From positions 62,001-126,000 of the forward strand of contig JACKJE010000008.1 in NCBI GenBank assembly GCA_020638135.1: a DNA stretch of 64,000 nucleotides, in the 5' to 3' direction. Below, one piece after another: positions 34,319 to 42,103 of the stretch (the first letter of the stretch is position 1; each line of letters starts with the position of its first letter). This DNA comes from Methylobacteriaceae bacterium. GTDB lineage: Bacteria > Pseudomonadota > Alphaproteobacteria > Rhizobiales > Beijerinckiaceae. A program made the position numbers and the translations under genes. The notes below the pieces were generated by a model. That model had not been told where the DNA came from. It ran no database searches and saw only the letters and a program-made list of their open reading frames with translations.

Positions 34319-35028
34319 GCGCGCCGCGCTTCTTCGTTCTGGATAAGCGATCTGATGTCGTCGGTGAATTTGATCTGGCCGTGCTCCAGGATATAGGCGC
34401 GATCGGCGACGGCGGCAGCGAACGGCAGGTTTTGTTCTGACACCAGTATGGCGACGCCGGAGCGCTTCAGTTCGGCGATCATACCGATCATCTGGTCGAC
34501 GATGATCGGCGCGATGCCCTCGGACGGTTCGTCCAGCAGGATGGCGAGCGGATTGCCCATCAGGGTGCGCGCGATCGTCAGCATCTGCTGCTCGCCGCCC
34601 GACATGCGGCCGGCCGAGCGATTGCGCGCCTCCGCCAGGTTGGGAAAGAGCTGGAACAGGCGTTCCGGCGTCCAGGGTTCGGATGCGGTTTCGCTTGATT
34701 GCATCGGCCGCCGTCGCCCGACTTCGAGATTCTCCAGCACGGTGAGGTCGGTGAATATCCGCCGGTCCTCCGGCACGAATCCGAGACCCAGTCGCGCGAT
34801 TTCGTAAGGGCGCAGCCGCACCAGTTCACGCCCGCGAAAGACGATCGAGCCGGTGCGGCGTGCGACGAGGCCCATGATCGATTCGAGCGTCGTCGTCTTG
34901 CCGGCGCCGTTGCGGCCCATGAGCGCGACGACCTCGCCGGGCGCGAGTTCGAAGCCGACCGAAAATAATATCTGGGCGGCGCCATAAAACGCGTCGAGCC
35001 CACTGACGACGAGAAACGGCTCGGTCAC
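34303..35028 (-). CDS. ABC transporter ATP-binding protein, LivF type
   Basis: A 241-residue ATPase of a branched-chain-amino-acid-type importer. Walker A is GRNGAGKTT, the signature motif is SGGEQQMLTIARTLMGNP, and Walker B is AILLDEPSEGIAP. The start is GTG at 35028, overlapping the livG stop. It belongs to a four-gene transport operon (38902 to 34303) divergent from the nicotinate-like catabolic genes, so the cargo is more likely a heterocyclic acid than an amino acid; this is inference. Confidence 0.92.
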   Translation of the reverse strand: MTEPFLVVSGLDAFYGAAQILFSVGFELAPGEVVALMGRNGAGKTTTLESIMGLVARRTGSIVFRGRELVRLRPYEIARLGLGFVPEDRRIFTDLTVLENLEVGRRRPMQSSETASEPWTPERLFQLFPNLAEARNRSAGRMSGGEQQMLTIARTLMGNPLAILLDEPSEGIAPIIVDQMIGMIAELKRSGVAILVSEQNLPFAAAVADRAYILEHGQIKFTDDIRSLIQNEEARRAYLEL

Positions 35029-35789
35029 GTCCGAATTCCTTCAAACGCGCGATCGGAGCCGAAATAGGCGCTGCGCGCCGCGGGATCGTTGCGCACTTCG
35101 TCCGGCGTTCCCTGCGCGATCAGGCGTCCGCGCGCCAGCACCAGCAGGCGGTCGGAAAAGCCGAAGACGGCGTCCATCGAATGTTCGGTGAAGAGAACGC
35201 CGATACCGCGACGACGCGCGAGGTCGCGCGTCAGTGTCATGATCGCGATGCGCTCCTTCGGCGCCATGCCGGCGGTCGGTTCGTCCATCAACAGCAATTT
35301 CGGATCGTTCGCCAGTGCAATCGCCAGTTCGACGCGCTTCACATCGCCATAGGCGAGATCGCCGCAAGGCCGATCCGCCTGTTCGCACATGCCGACCTGA
35401 TCGAGGAGGTCGCGCGCCTGTTCAACCGGATAAAGCGCCATCGGCCGCCAGAAACGCCGAACGGCGCCGGCATGCGACATCGACGCCAGTTGCACGTTTT
35501 CCAGAACGGTCATGGAGGCAAAGGTCGCCGCGACCTGGAACGTGCGGCCGACGCCGCGCCGCCAGATCTCATGCGGCGGACGTCCGACGATTTCCTCGCC
35601 GTCGAGCAAGATCCGTCCGGCGTCGGGCTGAATCTGACCGTTGATCATGTTGAAGCAAGTGGACTTGCCGGCGCCGTTCGGGCCGATCATGGCGAGCATC
35701 TCGCCGGCCGCGAGCGAGAACGCCACATTGGAAACAGCATGCACGCCGCCGAAACTCTTCGACAATCCTTCGATCGACAGCAGGCTCAT
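35025..35789 (-). CDS. ABC transporter ATP-binding protein, LivG type
   Basis: A 254-residue ATPase. Walker A is GPNGAGKST, the long LivG insertion contains GRTFQVAATFASMTVLENVQ, and Walker B is LLLMDEPTAGMAP. The signature motif is unusual: around LAYGDVKRVELAIALANDPK the usual SGG is replaced by AYG, as is common in LivG. The start at 35789 overlaps the permease stop; a GTG/ATG 15 bases earlier is less likely. Confidence 0.92.
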   Translation of the reverse strand: MSLLSIEGLSKSFGGVHAVSNVAFSLAAGEMLAMIGPNGAGKSTCFNMINGQIQPDAGRILLDGEEIVGRPPHEIWRRGVGRTFQVAATFASMTVLENVQLASMSHAGAVRRFWRPMALYPVEQARDLLDQVGMCEQADRPCGDLAYGDVKRVELAIALANDPKLLLMDEPTAGMAPKERIAIMTLTRDLARRRGIGVLFTEHSMDAVFGFSDRLLVLARGRLIAQGTPDEVRNDPAARSAYFGSDRAFEGIRT

Positions 35790-37663
35790 CGGCGCAGCGT
35801 CCATGCGCGGATCGTGCCGACAATGCCGGCCGGGAACAGCAGGACCAGCGCGAGAATGAACAGGCCGAGGATGGCGCGCCAGTATTCCACATGGCGTGCG
35901 ATCTGGTCCTGCAGGAAGAGAAAGACAGCCGCGCCGACAATCGGGCCGGATATGGTGTCGACGCCGCCGAGCAGCACCATGACGAGACCGTCGATCGAAC
36001 GGCTGACGCCGAGTGTCTCAGGGGAAATGCTGCCCTTGGAAAAGGCGAACAGGCCGCCGGCGAGCCCGGCGAAGGCGCCCGCGATCGAAAAGGCGATCCA
36101 TTGAATGCGGCGGACGTCGAGCCCGATCGCCTCGCTGCGCGCGACCGAATCGCGGGCCGCACGCATGGCGTAGCCGAATGGCGCAAAGAGGATGCGTCGC
36201 AGCAGCAGGGTCGCGCCTCCGCATACTATCACGGCCAGACAATAAAAGGCGGCTTTCGAGGAGTACCAGGACGACGGCCAGACGCCGACAATGCCGTTGC
36301 TGCCGCCGGTCAGCCCATCCCATTGATAGACGACCGACCACACGATCTGGCTGAAAGCGAGGGTCAGCATGGCAAGATAGACGCCAGACAAGCGGACGCA
36401 AAACCAGCCGAACAAGATCGCGCCGATCAGGCCGCCCGCAGGCGCAGCGACCAAGGCGGCCCACATCGGCCAGTTCAGCGCCTTGGCGCACAGGGCGGCG
36501 GCATAGGCGCCAAGGCCGAAATAGGCGGCGTGGCCGAACGAATGCATGCCGCCGGGCCCCATGAGAAAGTGAAGCGAGGCGGCGAACAGGACGGCTGTCA
36601 GCACATCGATACCGAACACGAGCGTGTAGGACCGCGCCTCGACGAGGAGAGGCGCGGCGAACAATAGCAATGCGAAGCCGGCGATGAACCAGGACTGTCT
36701 TGTGCCTGGTTGTGTTAGCAGTGAGCTCGTCGAGCCTTGCGGGCGAATGGTCGTGTCAGGTCGCCCCATGAGGCCCCATGGCCTGAGGATAAGCACGATC
36801 GCCATGACTGCGAATTCGGCGACCAGAGTGAATTTCGGGAATGCGACAATGAAGCCGAGCGGCGTTTGCCAGTCGCCCAGCGCAATGCACAGCGCCTTGA
36901 CTTCGGCGATCAGCAGCGCGGCGACGAATGCGCCGGGGATGGAGCCCATGCCGCCGACGACAACGACGACAAAAGCGTCGCCGATCGCTGTCATGTCCAT
37001 CGACAGGCCCGCCGGCTCGCGCGGCAGCTGCAGCGCGCCGCCCAGTCCCGCGAGCGCCGCGCCGAGCGCGAAGACGCTCGTAAACAGTACGGCCTGATTG
37101 ACGCCGAGCGCAGCGACCATTTGGCGATCCTGCGTCGCGGCGCGCACGAGTACGCCCCAGCGTGTACGCGTCAGCAACAGTTGCAGCGCAAGCAGCACCA
37201 GAGGACCGGAGGCGATCAGCGCTAGGTCATATTGCGGCACGCGTCGATCGAGAATTGTGATCGCGCCGGCAAGGCCGGGGGCGCGCGGCCCGAGAAGGTC
37301 TTCGGCGCCCCACAGGGCGAGCGTCGCATCCTTGATGACGAGTGTCAGCGCAAAGGTCGCCAGCAACTGGAAGAGTTCAGGCGCGCGGTAAATGCGTCGC
37401 ATGATCGTCAGTTCGACGATCATGCCGATGACGCCGATCGCGGCGGCGCCGGCGATGATCGAGAACCAAAACCCGATGGCGCCCTGCAGGCGGTCGGTCA
37501 GCGACCACGCGACATAGGCGCCCAGCATGTAGAACGAGCCATGCGCGAAATTGACAATGCGCGTGACGCCGAAAATCAGCGATAGACCAGACGCGAGCAG
37601 GAACAGCGTCGAGGCGGCCGCCAGCCCGTTCAGGGCTTGAACGAAAAGTCCTGACAGGCTCAT
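35786..37663 (-). CDS. Fused LivH-LivM type ABC permease
   Basis: A 625-residue inner-membrane protein in which two permeases usually encoded by livH and livM are joined. Residues 1-295 are LivH-like (LSLIFGVTRIVNFAHGSFYM, then VVGGMGSIPGAFVAALLIAE). Residues about 320-625 are LivM-like (GPGGMHSFGHAAYFGLGAYA, then AARDSVARSEAIGLDVRRIQ). About 16-18 membrane helices are seen. The linker between the halves is short and hydrophilic (around 300-315). No frameshift or stop separates the halves. Confidence 0.9.
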   Translation of the reverse strand: MSLSGLFVQALNGLAAASTLFLLASGLSLIFGVTRIVNFAHGSFYMLGAYVAWSLTDRLQGAIGFWFSIIAGAAAIGVIGMIVELTIMRRIYRAPELFQLLATFALTLVIKDATLALWGAEDLLGPRAPGLAGAITILDRRVPQYDLALIASGPLVLLALQLLLTRTRWGVLVRAATQDRQMVAALGVNQAVLFTSVFALGAALAGLGGALQLPREPAGLSMDMTAIGDAFVVVVVGGMGSIPGAFVAALLIAEVKALCIALGDWQTPLGFIVAFPKFTLVAEFAVMAIVLILRPWGLMGRPDTTIRPQGSTSSLLTQPGTRQSWFIAGFALLLFAAPLLVEARSYTLVFGIDVLTAVLFAASLHFLMGPGGMHSFGHAAYFGLGAYAAALCAKALNWPMWAALVAAPAGGLIGAILFGWFCVRLSGVYLAMLTLAFSQIVWSVVYQWDGLTGGSNGIVGVWPSSWYSSKAAFYCLAVIVCGGATLLLRRILFAPFGYAMRAARDSVARSEAIGLDVRRIQWIAFSIAGAFAGLAGGLFAFSKGSISPETLGVSRSIDGLVMVLLGGVDTISGPIVGAAVFLFLQDQIARHVEYWRAILGLFILALVLLFPAGIVGTIRAWTLRR

Positions 37664-37702
37664 CCGGCCGCGATCCGCATTGACGCTGTCTGCGCGACGC
37701 GG

Positions 37703-38902
37703 TCAGTCGGCCGGGCGCAACTTTTTCACCTCTGCGTCGCTCGGCTGAAAAGCCGCGCCGTCGCGATAGGCGAAGTCGACCATCACGCCCTTTCCGTCCT
37801 TGACCGCCGTGCGGCCGACGTAGGCGCCCATAGTCGATTGATGGTCGATGGCACGGAACGTCGCCTTGCCGAGCGGCGATTCGAACTGCAATCCGGAGAA
37901 GGCCTGGACCAGCTTGTCCGTATTCGCGCCGCCAGCCTTGGCGATCGCGGCGGCGATCGCCTTGATCGTCGAATAGCCGACAATCGAGCCGAGCCGCGGA
38001 TAATCATTGTACTTCTTCTGATAGGCGTCGAGGAACGCCTTATGTTCCGGGGTTGTGATCGCATACCAGGGATAGCCGGTGACGATCCAGTCCTTCGGCG
38101 CCTCATCCTTGAGGGGATCAAGATATTCGGGTTCGCCGGTCAGCAGGCTGACGACGGACGTCGACTGGAAAAGCCCGCGCGTCGACCCTTCGCGGACAAA
38201 TTTGGCGAGATCGGCGCCGAACAGGACGTTGAAGATCGCGTCGGGCTTTGCGTCTGCCAGCGCCTGCGTGACCGCGCCTGCGTCGATCTTGCCGAGCGGC
38301 GTCGCCTGATCGTTGACAAATTCGACGCCGGGCTGTGCAGCTTTCAGCAACGCCTTGAAGGTGGCGACGGCCGACTGGCCGTATTCGTAGTTCGGATAGA
38401 CGAAGGCCCAGCGCTTCTTGCCGAGTTTGGCCGCCTCGGGAACGAGCATGGCCGACTGCATGTAAGTCGAGGGGCGCAGCCTGAAGGTGTAGCGATTGCC
38501 GCCCTGCCAGACGATCTTGTCGGTCAGCGGCTCGGAGGCGAGGTAGACAATCTTTCGCTGCTTGGCGAAGTCGCCCAGTGCGACGCCGATGTGCGAGAGA
38601 AAGCCGCCCGCCAGAAGGTCGACTTTCTCGGCGGAGACGAGCTCTTCCGCCATTCGCACGGCGTCGCCGGGATTGGCGTTGTCGTCGCGCGCAATCACCT
38701 CGATCTTGCGGCCCGCGACGCCGCCGGCGGCGTTCACCTGTTCGACCGCCAGCTCCATGCCGCGCTTATAGGGTTCGAGAAAGGCCGCGAACGCCTTGTA
38801 GCTGTTGACTTCGCCGATCCGTATCGGGGTTTGCGCCGAAGCGAGCGAGTTGAACGACAGAACGGCGGCGGCGATCACGCCACCCAGCAGCTTGGCCTTC
38901 AT
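37703..38902 (-). CDS. ABC transporter periplasmic substrate-binding protein, LivK type
   Basis: A 399-residue secreted binding protein. A signal peptide (cleaved after LASA, about residue 23) precedes IRIGEVNSYKAFAAFLEPYK, and then VNAAGGVAGRKIEVIARDDN, the hallmark of the Leu/Ile/Val-type and amide/aromatic-acid-binding family. AGGCAGGA lies before the ATG. It is the first gene of the transport operon and shares a 233-base promoter region with the reductase gene at 39136. Confidence 0.9.
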   Translation of the reverse strand: MKAKLLGGVIAAAVLSFNSLASAQTPIRIGEVNSYKAFAAFLEPYKRGMELAVEQVNAAGGVAGRKIEVIARDDNANPGDAVRMAEELVSAEKVDLLAGGFLSHIGVALGDFAKQRKIVYLASEPLTDKIVWQGGNRYTFRLRPSTYMQSAMLVPEAAKLGKKRWAFVYPNYEYGQSAVATFKALLKAAQPGVEFVNDQATPLGKIDAGAVTQALADAKPDAIFNVLFGADLAKFVREGSTRGLFQSTSVVSLLTGEPEYLDPLKDEAPKDWIVTGYPWYAITTPEHKAFLDAYQKKYNDYPRLGSIVGYSTIKAIAAAIAKAGGANTDKLVQAFSGLQFESPLGKATFRAIDHQSTMGAYVGRTAVKDGKGVMVDFAYRDGAAFQPSDAEVKKLRPAD

Positions 38903-39135
38903 TCCTGCCTCCTTGTCCGCGAGCTACTTCAAGATTTTGAACCACCGAATCCCGGGCACGATGCAATGTCGTGTTTCAGGGCCGCTTGTGCAAGCGGTGC
39001 CGACATGCCCAATCGTCGCGTGTCTGCGCCGCGCGTTTGATCGCTTGACAGACGGTGAGCGACAGGTCGAGTATTTGCATACTAACGGTTTTGGTTCGGC
39101 TGTAAATCGGAAACCGACCCACGAAAGGATGCGCC
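38903..39135. promoter_or_regulatory. Divergent promoter region of the transport and catabolic operons
   Basis: A TTGACA box lies at 39045-39050, followed by AGTAT-TTGC-ATACT (39070-39083), a short perfect inverted repeat. The wider string TATTTGCATACTAACG (39072-39087) has a partner upstream of the FAD-subunit gene (45745-45760, opposite strand). The site lies where a repressor would block transcription. The MarR protein encoded at 45834 is the obvious candidate binder. Confidence 0.5.
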
Positions 39136-40605
39136 ATGACAGCGCTCGCCGATGCAAGAGTTCGGTGCGACGCGTGTCCCGTCATGTGCATCATCAAGCC
39201 CGGCGCGGCTGGCGCCTGCGATCGTTACGCCAATGCCCATGGAGTGCTCGTCCGCACCGATCCGCATGTCCTGCTGGAGCGTACCATTGGCGGCGGCGGT
39301 CGCGTGAAGCGATTTCTGGCGGCGGCTGCAGAATGGGATGGCGAGATCGTCGACAGCGATGCGACCTTCGTCACGGCTGTCGGCGCGGGAACGACTTATC
39401 CCGATTACAAACCGGCGCCTTTCATCGTGTCCTCGACGGTCGCTGGCGTCGATGTCGTGACTGTCGTCACAGAAGGCATCTATTCGTATTGCGGCCTGAA
39501 GGTGAAGATCGACACGGATCGGCATCTCGGGGGCGAGTGCAGCCTCGTGCGGGCCGAGGGCGAACCCGTCGGACATGTCACGACGGGCGAATACGGCTCG
39601 CAGATGCTCTCGCTCGGCGGCGTCAACCACCTGACCCATGGCGGCAAGAACGAGGGACGCGTCACCTGCCGCACGCTGATGGATCTCGCCAACGGCCAGC
39701 CAGTCGAATTGACGATCGATGACGGCGCCAGCGTGATCGTGCAGGCCGGCGCCGCGCCGATCGTCAATGGCGTGCGCGAGGAGCGCATGCGCGTAGGCTG
39801 CGGCTCGGCGACGATCGGCATGTTTGCAAAGCAATGGTTCGGCAAGGTCGACGAGGTCGTGGTCGTCGACGATCACATCACCGGCGTGCTGTCAGAACAT
39901 CAGGCCGGCAAACTGCTCGGCGTCGAAGCGACCGGCATTCGCCTGCGGGGCCGCAAGTCGACGCCCGGCCGCTATTTCCAGGTCGCTGATCCCGGGGTCG
40001 GCTGGGGCGGCACAAATATTTCCGATCCGCTCGACATCATCCAGGGCTTCGATCGCGCCAAAGGCGCACGTCCGGGCCTGCGCATGCTGATGGTGTCGAC
40101 GACCGGCGAGCAATTTGCGTACTACGAGCTCGACGAGAGCCTGAAGCCGGTCGCTCGGGATTTGCCGCAGGTCTTGTCGGAATCGGTTGCGCGCATCAAG
40201 GAGAATTGCGAGCCGGCCTTGTGCACCGTCCTCTTCATGGCCGGCGCGGGCGGATCGCTGCGCGCCGGCGTGACCGAGAATCCGGTGCGACTGACGCAAT
40301 CCGTCAAGTCGACGCTAACGCGAGTAACGGCCGGCGGCGCGCCGGTCTATGTATGGCCGGGCGGCGGCATCACTTTCATGGTCGACGTGACTTTGTTGCC
40401 GGCCAATTCGTTCGGCTACGTTCCGACGCCGGCGATCGTCGCGCCGATCGAATTCACGATGTCGCTCGAAGATTATTCGGCGCTCGGCGGACATGTCGAC
40501 CATGTGCGCGCGCTGGCGGACGTCCTGCGCGACGAGGGCAAGCTGCGCGAGCCCTTCGATCCGACCTTGCCCTGGCCGCTGCATTGGACGGCGCGTCTCC
40601 CATGA
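39136..40605 (+). CDS. 6-hydroxynicotinate reductase-like iron-sulfur protein
   Basis: A 489-residue cytoplasmic protein resembling the family of 6-hydroxynicotinate reductase (Hnr of Eubacterium barkeri), which reduces 6-hydroxynicotinate to 1,4,5,6-tetrahydro-6-oxonicotinate with reduced ferredoxin. An N-terminal cysteine cluster (C11, C14, C18, C28; RCDACPVMCIIKPG) can bind a 4Fe-4S cluster. Other Gly-rich segments include VGCGSATIGMF and WGGTNISDPLD. DSDAT at residues 73-77 resembles a covalent-flavin attachment motif. The neighbouring molybdenum hydroxylase, enamidase-like hydrolase and importer fit the same pathway. Family recognition is from memory of motifs and context, so the exact substrate is inferred. 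Confidence 0.7.
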   Translation: MTALADARVRCDACPVMCIIKPGAAGACDRYANAHGVLVRTDPHVLLERTIGGGGRVKRFLAAAAEWDGEIVDSDATFVTAVGAGTTYPDYKPAPFIVSSTVAGVDVVTVVTEGIYSYCGLKVKIDTDRHLGGECSLVRAEGEPVGHVTTGEYGSQMLSLGGVNHLTHGGKNEGRVTCRTLMDLANGQPVELTIDDGASVIVQAGAAPIVNGVREERMRVGCGSATIGMFAKQWFGKVDEVVVVDDHITGVLSEHQAGKLLGVEATGIRLRGRKSTPGRYFQVADPGVGWGGTNISDPLDIIQGFDRAKGARPGLRMLMVSTTGEQFAYYELDESLKPVARDLPQVLSESVARIKENCEPALCTVLFMAGAGGSLRAGVTENPVRLTQSVKSTLTRVTAGGAPVYVWPGGGITFMVDVTLLPANSFGYVPTPAIVAPIEFTMSLEDYSALGGHVDHVRALADVLRDEGKLREPFDPTLPWPLHWTARLP

Positions 40606-41543
40606 ACGCCCGCGTTCAAGTCGGATGGCTCGACGACGGGCGCCTGCATCTCAACGATGGCCCGATCGATCTGGTCATCTTCGCCGATGGCGCGGCACAG
40701 GCGAGACGCGATGCGTTTGCGGCGGCGACCGCGCGGTTTGCGGGCGTCCTAGACGAACTATGCGCGGAATTGCCGTGGCTGCGGTCGAGCTTGCACGAGG
40801 CGGCGGCGCCTCCCATCGGCGCCGTCGCCAGGCGCATGGATGCGGCGACACGCCCGTTGAGCGAGAACAGATTCATCACGCCCATGGCGGCTGTGGCCGG
40901 CGCTGTCGCCGACGAAATCCTTGCGGTCATGACGCGGGCCGCATCGTTGCGGCGCGCCTATGTCAATAATGGCGGCGATATCGCCGTGCATCTGTCTGAA
41001 GACGCGACACTGAAGGTCGGGATCGTGGACAGGCCGGATCAGCCGAGCGTGTTCGGCGCCGCCGCGATCGATCGTTCGCACGGCGTCGGGGGCCTCGCGA
41101 CCAGCGGCTGGCGGGGGCGCAGTTTTTCGTTCGGCATCGCTGACGCTGCAACCGTGCTTGCCGCCGATGCAGCCGGCGCGGACGCTGCGGCCACGCTGAT
41201 CGCCAATGCGGTCGATCTTCCGGATCATCGGGCGATCGTTCGGGCGCCGGCGAACGATATCGATCCGCAATCCGATCTCGGCGGCCGGCTGGTCACGAGG
41301 TCGGTCGGACCATTGTCTGACCGTGAGGTCGTGGACGCGCTCGACAGCGGCGAAGTAGAAGCGCGGCGTCTCATCGTGACGGGCGCGATCATCGCGGCCT
41401 CGATACGATTGCGCGGCGCGACGCGCGTTGTCGGACGTCTTGCCGCGCGATCGCCTGTCGTCGACATTCATCGAGCGACTGACGGGAGTCAGTCGAATGA
41501 CCGGGAGGAGCGCACATGGCGCCAAACATTCGCAAGCTCGTGA
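40602..41543 (+). CDS. UPF0280 family protein (ApbE-like fold)
   Basis: A 313-residue protein of the UPF0280 family, which shares the ApbE flavin-transferase-like fold. Recognisable segments are NRFITPMAAVAGAVADEILA, RRAYVNNGGDIAVHL and GGLATSGWRGRSFSFGIADA; the last corresponds to the ApbE TSG region. Function in the family is not established. The ATG overlaps the reductase stop by four bases and the gene ends 28 bases inside the next one, so all three are co-translated. A role in maturing the reductase (for example attaching flavin) is a hypothesis. Confidence 0.8.
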   Translation: MNARVQVGWLDDGRLHLNDGPIDLVIFADGAAQARRDAFAAATARFAGVLDELCAELPWLRSSLHEAAAPPIGAVARRMDAATRPLSENRFITPMAAVAGAVADEILAVMTRAASLRRAYVNNGGDIAVHLSEDATLKVGIVDRPDQPSVFGAAAIDRSHGVGGLATSGWRGRSFSFGIADAATVLAADAAGADAAATLIANAVDLPDHRAIVRAPANDIDPQSDLGGRLVTRSVGPLSDREVVDALDSGEVEARRLIVTGAIIAASIRLRGATRVVGRLAARSPVVDIHRATDGSQSNDREERTWRQTFASS

Positions 41544-42100
41544 CGATTGTCGAGGAAACACGGACGGAAATGGGACGAGACGTCTCGCCGCCGACGCGCC
41601 GCGCGGCGGCGGTTGCCGTCATCGCGAATCCGGCGGCGGGTCGCTATGTCGAGGATCTCTCGGAACTCTCCGATATCGGCGAGGCGCTCGGCGCTTTGTT
41701 GACGGCAAAGGCGATTGCCGCGCTCGGGATCGAGGGCGGCAAGGTCGAGAGCTACGGCAAGGCGGCCGCCGTCGGCGAGAACGGCGAGCTCGAACATGCC
41801 GCGGCGATCCTCCATCCCAAACTCGGCGCGCCAGTGCGCAAGGCGCTGGGCAAGGGCGCGGCGCTGATCCCCTCCTCGAAAAAGCGCGGCGGGCCAGGCG
41901 TCGCGCTCGACATTCCGCTGGGCCACAAGGACGCGGCATTCGTGCGCAGTCATTTCGACGGGATGGAAGTCCGCATCGTCGACGCGCCGCGCGCCGATGA
42001 AATCATCGTTGCGATTGCGCTCACGGATTCCGGTCGTCCGCTGCCGCGTGTCGGCGGCTTGAAGAAAGAGGAGATCAAAGGCGAGGACGGCCTGCGTTGA
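41516..42100 (+). CDS. AA_synth family protein (function unknown)
   Basis: A 194-residue protein of the family named amino acid synthesis (Pfam AA_synth), whose reaction is not known to me. Conserved blocks are VIANPAAGRYVEDLSELSDI, EHAAAILHPKLGAPVRKALG, ALIPSSKKRGGPGVALDIPL and FDGMEVRIVDAPRADEIIVA, ending with GRPLPRVGGLKKEE. No signal or membrane segment is present. It overlaps UPF0280 by 28 bases and its stop lies four bases from the convergent molybdenum hydroxylase gene. Confidence 0.8.
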   Translation: MAPNIRKLVTIVEETRTEMGRDVSPPTRRAAAVAVIANPAAGRYVEDLSELSDIGEALGALLTAKAIAALGIEGGKVESYGKAAAVGENGELEHAAAILHPKLGAPVRKALGKGAALIPSSKKRGGPGVALDIPLGHKDAAFVRSHFDGMEVRIVDAPRADEIIVAIALTDSGRPLPRVGGLKKEEIKGEDGLR

Positions 42101-42103
42101 GGT

